Notes: generated by a model from the letters alone, not told the origin. A stretch of 10,000 nucleotides of DNA from Stramonita haemastoma (GCA_030674155.1 CM060329.1:25295850-25305849), one strand, 5' to 3'; shown: positions 1 through 7,492, counted from the first letter of the stretch. Made by a program: numbers and translations.

Positions 1-230
1 TACTTTGACCTGTTTCTGTAATAACAGTAAATAAACTAAAATGACTGTATAATTATTTAATGACAAGACGTTAAGGGAATGATTATGATACTTTGGACCT
101 GCTTAAGTCAATCTGTAAAAAACAGAGCTGTACAATGTTTAAGATGGGTGATCATGATCTTGGACTGTTTAGTTAATCTGTAATAACTGTTGACAATGAA
201 GATGTGACATAACTTGTGATGATTTGATGA
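1..230. repeat. Degenerate tandem repeat, about three units of 70-90 bp
   Basis: Three related units start at 1, 89 and 158. Each opens with a version of TACTTTGGACCTG and continues to CTGTAATAAC (unit 1 lacks the middle of this stretch). Units 1 and 2 end with GATTATGA and GATCATGA. Spacing is about 88, 69 and 73 bp, so copies differ by indels as well as substitutions. The window edge cuts into the array, so more units may lie upstream. It looks like an old minisatellite. It has no convincing coding frame. Confidence 0.6.
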
Positions 231-679
231 AAAAAAAAGTATACCATATCATTTGTATAGTATGGATTAGCCTAGAATCTAAAACTTGGGATACCTTTAT
301 AACATTTTGACATTACGATGAAAATACTGTATAAACAATGGTTGTTTCCGAGTAAATGTATACAATATACTTCTTTGCTCATAACATACAAATCCCAATT
401 TGTAAAGTACACAACTGTTGGGCCAATGTACAATTGGTGGATTTATATTAATTTCACGAAAAAAAGGTTGTCTGTACATGACAATGGTTGATGAAAATGA
501 TGGTAAAACAACAAAGAAAGAACAACGATAAAACTGGGTCACTATTAAGACTTTTTGATGATCAATGACCCTATTTAATAACTTATCCACAGACACACAA
601 ACCACCACATCTGTGACTACCACACAAAATTGGTAAAGATAAGAAGTTTTTCCATAATATTTTCATCAAGCTATGGTGA
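231..679. other. AT-rich stretch with no recognisable feature
   Basis: The stretch begins with a run of A and is AT-rich throughout. A 108-codon minus-strand frame (297-623) has no recognisable domain, is rich in V, F, I and C, and looks like a chance open frame. I see no RNA gene or repeat here. Confidence 0.5.
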
Positions 680-992
680 CACTCAGCGACAAAACCTTCA
701 CTCAATGACCTCAACGCAGCACGTGAGACCCTTCTCTCACAAAAGCACAGAAGCAAAGAAATATGTCTACCCTGCTAAAACTGACTTTATCAACAACTAG
801 GTTGATGTCGAGGGCAAAAAAATGGCAGCGCCAGCTGAAATAAAACGATCATTAAAAATTCAGGGCAAAAGAGAGGCTTGTCCGCAAAAGTATTGCAATC
901 CAGTTGATCATTTGCGCGCCATAATATTTGCGGCACGCACGCGCACAGGCATAGCTTTCTAACTATGCAAACTGGCCGAATCTAAAACGTCG
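680..992. promoter_or_regulatory. CpG-rich patch, possible promoter or first exon
   Basis: About 16-18 CpG dinucleotides fall in some 310 bp, while the flanking kilobase has only a few. They cluster at 911-946, in TTTGCGCGCC followed by GCGGCACGCACGCGCAC. In an otherwise CpG-poor animal sequence, a local cluster like this often marks an unmethylated promoter or the first exon of a gene. There is no clear TATA box at a useful distance. The patch contains the ATG frame at 822-962. It could also be a fragment of a GC-rich mobile element. Confidence 0.3.
822..962 (+). CDS. Short ATG frame in strong start context, possible first coding exon
   Basis: An ATG preceded by a run of A and followed by G (AAAATGG, a good animal start context) opens a 46-codon frame. 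It starts MAAPAEIKRS and ends at TAA (960-962). The N-terminal M-A-A-P is a common eukaryotic start, and the rest is basic and polar. The frame lies inside the CpG-rich patch. It could be a first coding exon using the GTATTG at about 887 as a weak donor, or a small standalone frame. I recognise no family. A frame of this length is not rare by chance, so the start context and CpG setting are the only support. Confidence 0.2.
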   Translation: MAAPAEIKRSLKIQGKREACPQKYCNPVDHLRAIIFAARTRTGIAF

Positions 993-1569
993 AAATTTAT
1001 TTTGATTTTACAAGCAGGCCAGAATGAAATGGGGTCACAAAAGACTACAAATATTTGGTTAATAGTGATAAATGACATTAATCTAATACAACTTAAAAAG
1101 ACAAATGTTATAGAAGACTGGAATCTACTAAAGAAATGAAACTGTTTCACTGTTTGATCAATATGCTCATTTTTGAGTCTATATGATGCCAAAGGTTTGA
1201 TTTTGTGCTTTTATCATCATGCCTGAACCTTTAGTTTTGTACGAGTCCACTATTGATTCTTCAATATACTCTCATAAACGATAGATAGAAAAAAAGAATT
1301 AACAGCTCAACGTGCTAAATTTTTTAGTTGTTTAGATGACAATGAATGTCATGCCATTTCACCTTCTCTTCGTGTGTATGGCAAAAAAAATACACATTTC
1401 CGGCAAAAGTGACTTAGAGCTATTCACTTTTGTTGCAGGTACTGTGATGGAATGAAAGCTCATTTTCATGTCAGTGTACACCCCACGAATATAACCTAAT
1501 ACATCAATTTTTGATTCTGTTTTCTGAAATTTTTTTGCACTTTTCTTCAATACTTTTTGTTTTCTCAGG
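963..1569. other. AT-rich stretch with no firm feature
   Basis: Nothing is recognisable as a gene or RNA. A minus-strand ATG frame of 84 codons (1359-1613) is lysine- and serine-rich with no motif. A sequence resembling a plus-strand 3' splice site (TTTTGTTTTCTCAG) ends at 1569. It is followed by a 33-codon open frame, which on its own is weak evidence. Confidence 0.4.
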
Positions 1570-1714
1570 CAAAGATCCCGTTTCAGTTGTGTAAACATCC
1601 ACAATGAAATCAATACAAGAAAAGCTCTGATAAGTCATCTGAATTCGATCTTCTTCAGTATTTTTTCTCCATGACTAAAACAGGAAGTGACGACACACAA
1701 ACTGTGTTGCTTAC

Positions 1715-1738
1715 CATAATGCGTAGCTCCTGGTCTTT
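1715..1738 (-). other. Candidate 24-nt microexon
   Basis: On the minus strand, a pyrimidine-rich TTTCCTTACCAG is followed by 24 nt and then by G|GTAAGC, a near-consensus 5' splice site. The block is 8 codons in phase 0 and reads KDQELRIM. Microexons of 3-27 nt are well known in animal genes, mostly neuronal. Only the splice borders and the length support this call. No neighbouring minus-strand exon with matching phase was found, so chance is a real alternative. Confidence 0.12.
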
Positions 1739-1787
1739 CTGGTAAGGAAAGTTAACAGGTTAGCAATGGAACAGAAACATGACAACA

Positions 1788-2015
1788 ATGGCTGAACTCA
1801 AAAGTAGGAGAGCAGTATCCAGAAAATCAAGTATTGAGTTTCTTGACTCTCAACAAATGTACGTAGAGAAAACAAATTCCCATGCAGTCTTGTAATCATT
1901 GTCAACGAATAATCTAATGATTCTTATATCTTCAGCCAGTCAGATTTTCACCACTTATCAACTCAATCACAGAATTCTATTGCCAAGCTGGAATCAGGGA
2001 GCACAACTGGTTCAG
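1788..2015 (+). other. Candidate two-exon coding segment, unrecognised
   Basis: An ATG at 1788 in good context (ACAACAATGG) opens a frame beginning MAELKSRRAVSRKSS. A possible donor (GTACGT) follows at 1859 and a good acceptor (TTATATCTTCAG) ends at 1935. Removing the 77-nt interval joins AT to C as an isoleucine codon and keeps the frame open (QSDFHHLSTQ onward). A weak donor (GTTTTG) follows at 2016, or the frame stops at TGA 2025-2027. The phase match has a one-in-three chance of arising by accident, the donor is imperfect and the intron is short. Another frame across 1936-2015 is also open, so the call is weak. Confidence 0.15.
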
Positions 2016-2928
2016 GTTTTGCTCTCTGATTTTCTTAGCTGAAAAGATTGTGTGATGAAATTGACAGCTGATGGAACGACCACAAGGCTTTACAGGAAGG
2101 TCTACTTCTGATACGTACATTGGCAGAGTCGAGTACTCTTTACATAATTTTCTTGATACCCCAGTTTCAGATTGTTACGATGAAGTTAACAATTAGGTCT
2201 CTGAGCTGTTATTTTTACGATTGACGCTCTTTATAACTATCATGAGTTCAAAAGTTAAAAAGAGCTATTTTTCAAACAAATTTGACTTTTACTCTTTTCT
2301 ATACAATGTTAATGATCACGAAACAAAAAATGCTCTGAAGATGATATTTATTAGCCCAAAATTAAAAAGAATGAATTTGTTTAAAAACGTGAAAAAACTA
2401 GAATAAATTAAATGAATATGTTAGCTAAAATTGTAATGCCCAATGATCACAGTTTAATCCTTTTCTTTAAATTTTCTTTTCTGAATCAAACAACCATACA
2501 CTTCTGACTTGCAGTTCAGGCTTAAATAAGGATAATTACATTTGGTGTAACAAAAATGACAATCTACAGATAATGATTTTTTTCCTAAATACATGGCAGT
2601 ACAAAAACACCATCACCATCTATGAAAATGTCAGTGAAATGGCAGCAAAAACATGCATTTATTATCATCTATATATATATTCCACTTCATTCATCATGCA
2701 GGGAAGATATATACAAAGGTTTACAAAAATCGGGATTGCAGGCAAACAAGACCAAACAGGTATTTTGTTTTGTCTTATTACACATTCAGAGTACAATATG
2801 AGTTTCATATTTTAAGCTTGGGGCAAGCAAAAACACTCCATACTGAAAAACAATACACACTATGCAGCTTATTTGGGAAATCACAACATAAATCCTGTAA
2901 CAGCTCAAATTTGCTTTAACTGTTGTTA
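2016..2928. other. AT-rich stretch with no firm feature
   Basis: Short frames are present (for example LMERPQGF onward, frame open to TAG at 2194-2196, and small ATG frames at 2221, 2573 and 2653), but none has a recognisable domain. Short TA-rich patches occur near 2670-2680. I see no RNA gene, mobile-element end or promoter that I can defend. Confidence 0.4.
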
Positions 2929-3221
2929 GCCATCCCGGCGGTGGCGGAGGCCAAATTCTTGGGGATTGTGTTCGACCGAAAACTGAATTTCAGGAGCCAT
3001 ATCCAACATCTGAAAAACGTCTTGTCAGAAAACCCTGAACCTCCTGCGGGTGATCGCCCATACTGACTGGGGAGCGGACAGGAGAACACTGCTGCACGTC
3101 TACAGGGCGCTGGTGCGCTCCAAACTGGACTACGGGTGTCAGGTCTACGGCTCCGCGAGGCCTTCCTACCTGAAGGCACTGGACCCTATCCACCACCAGG
3201 CACTGAGATTGGCGAGCAGCG
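2929..3221 (+). pseudogene. Relic of a non-LTR retrotransposon reverse transcriptase (C-terminal part), frameshifted
   Basis: This is the only protein-family match in the window. The frame starting at 2929 reads AIPAVAEAKFLGIVFDRKLNF up to an A5 run at 3013-3017. The frame then shifts by one base and continues through LNLLRVIAHTDWGADRR, then SKLDYGCQVYGSARPSYLK and LDPIHHQALRLAS. The FLG..FD..L, HT.WGADR..L...Y..L.RSKLDYG and LDP.HH..LRLA blocks are typical of the end of the RT domain and the linker before RNase H in I/jockey-type LINEs. The 5' part, including the RT catalytic motif, is missing. The match stops near 3221, just where GAFRTSP-like sequence is usual. The segment is clearly GC-richer than its flanks. 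It has no start codon and is not functional. The clade cannot be fixed from this piece. Confidence 0.85.
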
Positions 3222-3233
3222 TGGGTAAAATAA

Positions 3234-3545
3234 CAGAGCCTCTTTCTCTTCTCTTCTTCTGGCTTTATTCTCGAGCTGTTCTGGGCTGACAGTTCGAACC
3301 TTTCTCCTCCACTCAGATCTCATCGTCTCTGGTTACACACCTCGCTCTCTCCTCTCTTCTTCTATACAGTCTCTCCATCTGATCCTTGCTTGGATGCCCT
3401 CGCCTTCTTGTTCCAGCTCTCAAGATCATCACTGTCTCGCCAACATACTGGTCCTTTCTCCTTCTCCTTCATGACTATCCAAACCACCGTAGCCTTCCTT
3501 TCTTCTCATGTTTACTACCACGAACCATCGTTGTCAAAGTTATAG
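3234..3545 (+). other. Pyrimidine-rich segment open for 103 codons
   Basis: Immediately after the RT relic the plus strand becomes strongly C+T-rich (CTCTTCT-type sequence to about 3480) and is GC-richer than the background. One frame runs from the TAA at 3231-3233 to the TAG at 3543-3545 without a stop and contains only one ATG, late in the frame. A second frame is open to a TGA near 3470. The translations are serine- and leucine-rich, as expected from pyrimidine-rich DNA, and match no family I know. It may be a piece of a second repeat or of a retroelement tail next to the relic. I do not call a gene. Confidence 0.3.
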
Positions 3546-3890
3546 AGCGTTGATGATTTTTTTTTTTAAAGAGGAGGAATGGTCGATGAACTAGGGGTGG
3601 TAATGGGGGTACACTGGTGTGAAATGGAGAACAGGAGTGGAAATAAACATTCACTGCTGAATCTTAAGTCACGTACGAGTCTTTTGGGAGGGTGATTTTT
3701 CTGGTGCCTCTAAATTGTGAGAAACTGCACATTTTGCGTTTCTTTCGTTTCTTTTCTTCAATACCTTTCTCCTGGAGAAGCCACCAGCGGCAAAATTTCT
3801 GTTTCGGTTTTTTCCAGTTGAGGTGGTTAGATGTTAAAATCGCTCGGAATAATCACTGATCTTAATATGAATTTCTTGTCCATGTTGTCT
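3546..3890. other. Intervening sequence with one AATAAA, no gene seen
   Basis: A T run at 3558-3566 is followed by a G-rich stretch (GGGGTGGTAATGGGGGT at about 3594-3610). An AATAAA lies at 3642-3647. The AATAAA could be the polyadenylation signal of an older inserted element, but I see no poly(A) tract after it. No coding frame is convincing. Confidence 0.35.
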
Positions 3891-3895
3891 TTCAG

Positions 3896-3967
3896 AGTTT
3901 TGAGTTCTTACAGAGGACATATAAGCTGTATGATGAAACACGTTTGAAACCTAAGTTTTCATGTTGA
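3896..3967 (+). other. Candidate 3'-terminal coding exon
   Basis: A good 3' splice-site-like sequence (CATGTTGTCTTTCAG) ends at 3895. The following frame reads SFEFLQRTYKLYDETRLKPK and ends FSC before TGA at 3965-3967, 23 codons in all. The amino-acid mix (charged, aromatic, no low-complexity runs) is more protein-like than that of most frames here. It would be a last coding exon in phase 0. No AATAAA follows within several hundred bases, and no upstream exon of matching phase was found. I recognise no family. Confidence 0.2.
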
Positions 3968-4094
3968 ATATCTTGGGTGTAAATCTTATACCTAAATTTC
4001 GTGCTTATTTTATGCGAGTTTGCATCAAACTATGCTTTTTCAAAGTGACCCATGCTAGTGTTAGTAACGCGCACGTTTATATGTTTTCTTTCAG

Positions 4095-4151
4095 GTTAGC
4101 AGCAATGAATTCATTCGTCTAGTGTGAAGCCTCTAGAAGCTGATCTAAAAG
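4095..4151 (+). other. Candidate 57-nt non-coding (or poison) exon
   Basis: A strong 3' splice-site-like sequence (TATATGTTTTCTTTCAG) ends at 4094 and a good 5' splice site (AAAAG|GTAAAG) follows 4151. The 57 nt between them have a stop in every frame (TAG at once in one frame, TAG and TGA later in the others). If real, it is a 5'-untranslated or lncRNA exon, or an alternative exon whose inclusion would end translation. Both borders are among the best in the window, but they were judged by eye only. Confidence 0.3.
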
Positions 4152-4367
4152 GTAAAGATAAAAACAAAACCTGATTGACTGTACATGGGGCTAGAACTAT
4201 CACAAGCATCCACTACAAAAGCAAGATACACGGTTATCAGGTGTATATGTCTTCCAATATGCAACAGATGTAAATGTTTGCTGTTGTATTCATAAATCAG
4301 CTTTCGTAAATTAAAAGTACAGATTTTGAAAGATACACGTTTCCTTGATCAAAGAATCGTCGCAAAG

Positions 4368-4368
<1 letters not shown>

Positions 4369-4455
<87 letters not shown>

Positions 4456-4472
4456 TATATATATATATATAA
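4369..4472. repeat. (TA)n microsatellite with one AAA interruption
   Basis: Alternating A and T runs for about 100 bp, broken once by AAA at 4448-4450. It is self-complementary, so it can extrude as a cruciform and is prone to length change and assembly error. A minus-strand frame through it only encodes alternating Y and I. Confidence 0.98.
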
Positions 4473-4525
4473 GAGGTAACCAGAAATTACTCAAGTGTCA
4501 TTCAATTTGTTCATACAACGTATGT

Positions 4526-4540
4526 GGGGGGGGGGGGGGG
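4526..4540 (+). repeat. Homopolymer G15
   Basis: Fifteen consecutive G follow TATGT. A G15 run is just long enough for four GGG tracts with single-base loops, so an intramolecular quadruplex is possible. Its exact length is uncertain because homopolymers are error-prone in sequencing. Confidence 0.95.
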
Positions 4541-4612
4541 CAGAAATTTCTATCAAACTATGATAAAGGGTATCAACTCTGTTGAAACAACTTTGTATTT
4601 AGAGTACTTTTC

Positions 4613-4633
4613 AGAGTACCCAGCTGGTACTCT
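4613..4633. repeat. Inverted repeat, 8-bp arms
   Basis: AGAGTACC (4613-4620) and GGTACTCT (4626-4633) are exact reverse complements around CAGCT. A third copy of AGAGTAC lies just upstream at 4601-4607. It could be a small palindromic binding site, or chance. Confidence 0.5.
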
Positions 4634-4815
4634 TTACGAAGAAAATGTCTTAAAACAATGTCACTAGGCTTTCTTGTTAGTCACTCTCAAATTCATTTCA
4701 TTACAAAGACACTTCTAGACATTGGATACAAAATCGCACTAAGCCTAGGATGTGTTGAAAAAAATGTCCTTGGAAAAAATGGCAAACTAATAATCTATCA
4801 TATGACTTCAATATT

Positions 4816-4840
4816 CCTCTCTCTCTCTCTCCTCCTCTCT

Positions 4841-4877
<37 letters not shown>

Positions 4878-4882
4878 TCTCT

Positions 4883-4926
<44 letters not shown>

Positions 4927-4944
4927 TCTTCTGTCTGTCTGTCT

Positions 4945-5011
<67 letters not shown>

Positions 5012-5031
5012 TCTGTCTGTCTGTCTGTCTG

Positions 5032-5064
<33 letters not shown>
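4816..5064. repeat. Compound (CT)n-(CTGT)n-(CT)n microsatellite
   Basis: Dinucleotide CT tracts with scattered C or T slips run to about 4930. A CTGT tetranucleotide block (about 4931-5034) with two TTCTG interruptions follows, then CT again to 5064. Long frames on both strands here encode only S/L/V/C or R/E/D/Q repeats and are not genes. The plus strand is almost wholly pyrimidine apart from the G of each tetramer. Confidence 0.98.
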
Positions 5065-5068
<4 letters not shown>

Positions 5069-5164
5069 GCTCACTCACTCAGTCTGGACGGATGCATAAA
5101 AGTATATCAATACTTATCTGTAACCCTTGTGAATAAACATTATCAACCAATCAATCAATCAATC
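5065..5164 (+). mobile_element. Possible retroelement 3' end with (AATC)4 tail
   Basis: Between two microsatellites lies unique sequence with, in order, a 6-bp stem (AAGTAT 5100-5105, ATACTT 5110-5115, loop ATCA), CTGTAACCCTTGTG, an AATAAA (5132-5137) and four AATC units (5149-5164). A small 3' stem-loop followed by a short tandem tail is the usual end of many CR1/L2-like and related LINEs and of SINEs that borrow their tails. No coding part remains, so identity is not shown. It could equally be unique sequence next to repeats. Confidence 0.3.
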
Positions 5165-5165
5165 A

Positions 5166-5230
5166 CATCCATCCATCCATCCATCCATCCATCCATCCAT
5201 CCATCCATCCATCCATCCATCCATCCATCC
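5166..5230. repeat. (ATCC)n microsatellite
   Basis: About 16 uninterrupted CATC/ATCC tetramers directly follow the (AATC)4 run, from which they may have grown after a single-base change. Frames through it encode HPSI or WMDG repeats only. Confidence 0.98.
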
Positions 5231-5231
5231 A

Positions 5232-5257
5232 CTCCTCCCTCCTCCTCCTCTCCTCTC

Positions 5258-5311
<54 letters not shown>

Positions 5312-5343
5312 CTCTCCTCCTCTCTCTCTCTCTCTCTCTCTCA
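5232..5343. repeat. (CT)n / (CTC)n polypyrimidine tract
   Basis: The plus strand is purely pyrimidine after 5231 up to about 5342, mostly CT with CTC and TCC slips at the start. Together with 4816-5064 it makes this half-kilobase a strong candidate for triplex (H-DNA) formation and slippage. Confidence 0.95.
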
Positions 5344-6649
5344 TTCTCCCACCATTCTTCCCTGCCTCCTTTTTTCTGTTTTTTTGGTACCATAAACGAG
5401 AGCTTAAGACTGATAGTCTATAAAGAGTTATTACAAATCTTTTTTTTCCAATAGCAAGACCGGCATCAATAATCACAATTATCAATGGTGCTGTTACATA
5501 AAATTTATGCCAAACCTAACATTTAAAAACATTTTTTGATTTGGTAGGAAAAGTCCTTTCCTTTTAAGGTTGACAGTACAATTGAAACATGTACTCCATA
5601 GAGACAGAGTAAAATTACTACTGTAGGACTGATTCCAATACCCAAGAAAAATTATGCCGCAAATATAGAAACAGAACAGAATTTGATAAAACAGGTGCAT
5701 AGTAATGATATATGAGTGCTGTAATATGCCACAGACCTCTAAGAGTGAAAGAACCTGAAGATTGTAGCAGAAAAGCTACAAGAAAGGACACTACAGTGCG
5801 GAAGAGGTGAAAGGATATATATTGAGTTCTCTACAGAACTGTGTGCATTTGAGGTGGAGAGTTTATCAGAACTATAAACGAAATTCATTCCAGAAAAATC
5901 GTGCACAAACATAACAAGAGTGTACCAACTCTTTAACTGTGGAGTATCCAAAGATGGAAGGGAAAAACACAAATAAATGTGGTGCACCTACGAACAGTTG
6001 TGCGGGCTCGCAATAATTTCATCACGTCAAATACTTATTTACAACTTTGTTAAATCAAAATCTTTTAGAGACATGTCAAAATGCTCATTTAATATTAAAG
6101 ACAGCAAAAAGAAGAAACGAAACGTAAAATTGCACAGACAGTCCAACCAAAAATGGAATAAACGATAAATGACCTATACAGAATAAAATGTTAATAACAG
6201 GTCTGTTGCTCTAAAATCTCACTGTAACAGATCAATAATTCTTTGACTTCATTGTCATCTAGAGTGCAAAAACAACAGGTTTTTACTAAACTGTGTAACT
6301 TTGATGATAACATAAATACACCCTCAACTGCTTCAAATGCTGTATTCAAGCAAGATCCTTCTATCTGAAATCAAATGACTCAAATAACATGAAAAAAATA
6401 CATGCAAACATTCGTCTAGTAAAATGCACAGAGTGTACACAAATTGAAGTTGGGCAATAAAAATAAATGTAGGATCAGCAAACTACGATGAAAGGCAATA
6501 TCCACCAAGTATCTTTTAAAAGTGAACAGCTTTGTACAATTCTATTAAAATACGTATTTATGGACAACTGTTTTTATCTAGTTGCTTTGGTAGACATTAT
6601 TTCCAAATTCTCTTGGTTCTTTACTGTGCCTCACACTCACTGAATGTTT
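5344..6649. other. AT-rich stretch of 1.3 kb with no firm feature
   Basis: No repeat array and no recognisable domain is present. ATG frames of 60-80 codons on either strand (5494-5700 and 5739-5987 minus, 5977-6168 plus) lack motifs. The last of these is lysine- and asparagine-rich, as AT-rich DNA gives by chance. No RNA gene is seen. Confidence 0.45.
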
Positions 6650-6803
6650 TCATTTGCAGTAATTCCGCAACGTTTTCTTCATCTTACTTGCATTTGAGCT
6701 AGCTCTCTGTGACACTTTAAACCGCAGCGTGTGTCTATCAAAAATGGTGTTTTCTGACGTGCTCATACTTCTACGTTTTGTTAATCCAGAGGCTTGTTTT
6801 TTC
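6650..6803 (-). other. Candidate 3'-terminal coding exon, unrecognised protein
   Basis: On the minus strand a 3' splice-site-like sequence (TTCTTAATCACAATTTTTGAG) ends at 6804. The exon would give one base to the preceding codon, then 50 codons to a TGA at 6652-6650. The peptide begins KKQASGLTKRRSMSTSENTI and ends SSNASKMKKTLRNYCK. It is basic and serine-rich with no low-complexity run, and the segment has more CpG and GC than its flanks. An internal ATG (6766-6764) leaves 38 codons. It resembles the basic tail of a nuclear or cytoskeletal protein, but I recognise no family. No AATAAA on the minus strand was found nearby. Confidence 0.3.
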
Positions 6804-7060
6804 CTCAAAAATTGTGATTAAGAAAAGATGAGACAAACAAGCATTCTTATCACAGCAGACTGTTTCAAACTGAATTTTAAAATGATACACAGCAATTTAC
6901 ATATACCTTGGATGGAATACAGCAAGCCAACAGATCTTTAACTTAGGAATCGGAAAACAGGTGAGCTACACAGTAATTTAGGTCATCATAATTATAAACC
7001 CCAAGAGATCTTAACTACATCATGCTTCAACAGGTGGGCACATACTAAGTCACAATTGCT

Positions 7061-7083
7061 ATCTACCGGTGGTAGATTTTTTT
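7061..7083 (+). repeat. 7-bp stem hairpin followed by T7
   Basis: ATCTACC (7061-7067) and GGTAGAT (7071-7077) pair around GGT, and seven T follow. The shape copies a bacterial intrinsic terminator or a pol III terminator after a hairpin. No RNA gene is visible upstream, and in animal DNA this is most likely incidental. Confidence 0.35.
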
Positions 7084-7364
7084 AAAATACAAAACATGCC
7101 TTGCATTGTATAAAGTCTATTTCCTTCAAACCTTGGTGGATACACCCCGTGGTTAGTAAGCTAAGTGTGAAAGGGACGCTGCTAATGTGTGTACATCTAA
7201 ACATAAAACAACATCCCCCAAAACACCCATGCATAAAATAACATACAGCAGGCATACACAAAAACGAGATATTACATCTATCAAGAAAAAAACAAAACAA
7301 AACTGAAAAACGTTGAAGCTAGAACTAAACAAGTGTGCTGATGCTATCAGACGTCTGCACCCCA

Positions 7365-7425
7365 TTCCGCCAGAACTACGACAGAGGGAGGAGGGTAGAG
7401 AAGGGAAATGGTACTTCTGGCGGAA
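7365..7425. repeat. 11-bp perfect inverted repeat, 39-bp spacer
   Basis: TTCCGCCAGAA (7365-7375) and TTCTGGCGGAA (7415-7425) are exact reverse complements. Pairing does not extend further inside or outside without a mismatch. The GC-rich arms stand out in AT-rich surroundings. They might be the ends of a tiny element, a stem in an RNA, or a paired protein site. Confidence 0.6.
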
Positions 7426-7456
7426 CTGCCGGCATGGCAGCCCTCGCTTAGCTTAC

Positions 7457-7492
7457 CGATACTTCTCCCGAAAACACGCTGTTCTGTGTCGC
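7457..7492 (-). other. Candidate 36-nt internal exon
   Basis: On the minus strand a perfect TACTAAC branch-point motif (7528-7522) and a pyrimidine-rich stretch precede AAG at 7495-7493. The following 36 nt read ATQNSVFSGEVS, and G|GTAAGC is a near-consensus 5' splice site. The distance from branch A to AG, about 30 nt, is normal. The AAG acceptor is weaker than CAG or TAG. It lies 650 bp upstream, in minus-strand sense, of the candidate terminal exon at 6650-6803. It would end in phase 0, while that exon needs one base to complete a codon, so they cannot be joined directly. Confidence 0.2.

Noticed and set aside
1936..2015. An alternative open frame (SQIFTTYQLN onward) through the same candidate exon
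   Set aside because: It shows that two frames are open here by chance, so it was used to lower confidence and not listed as a second exon.
2916..3196. Minus-strand frames of 68-87 codons over the RT relic
   Set aside because: They are antisense shadows of a GC-rich coding relic. The plus-strand similarity to LINE reverse transcriptase explains the DNA.
3288..3299. CAGTTCGAACCT resembles a tRNA T-loop or B box
   Set aside because: The flanking bases do not pair as a T stem, and no D arm, anticodon arm or acceptor stem can be drawn upstream.
4601..4633. AGAGTAC direct and inverted copies as a terminal inverted repeat of a small transposon
   Set aside because: The arms are only 8 bp and the copies are a few bases apart, leaving no room for an element.
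4931..5034. Regular (CTGT)n block considered as a CRISPR-like array
   Set aside because: There are no unique spacers between repeats; it is a pure tetranucleotide microsatellite in animal-like DNA.
4658..5395. A 245-codon plus-strand frame rich in S, L, V and C
   Set aside because: Almost all of it is the translation of (CT)n, (CTGT)n and (ATCC)n arrays. The opposite strand is equally open with R/E/D/Q repeats, as repeats of this kind always give.
5739..5987. An 82-codon minus-strand ATG frame beginning MHHIYLCFSLPSL
   Set aside because: It has no recognisable domain, no splice or promoter context, and a composition expected from AT-rich DNA.
7061..7083. Hairpin plus T7 read as a bacterial terminator
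   Set aside because: Nothing else in the window suggests bacterial DNA, and no gene ends just upstream.
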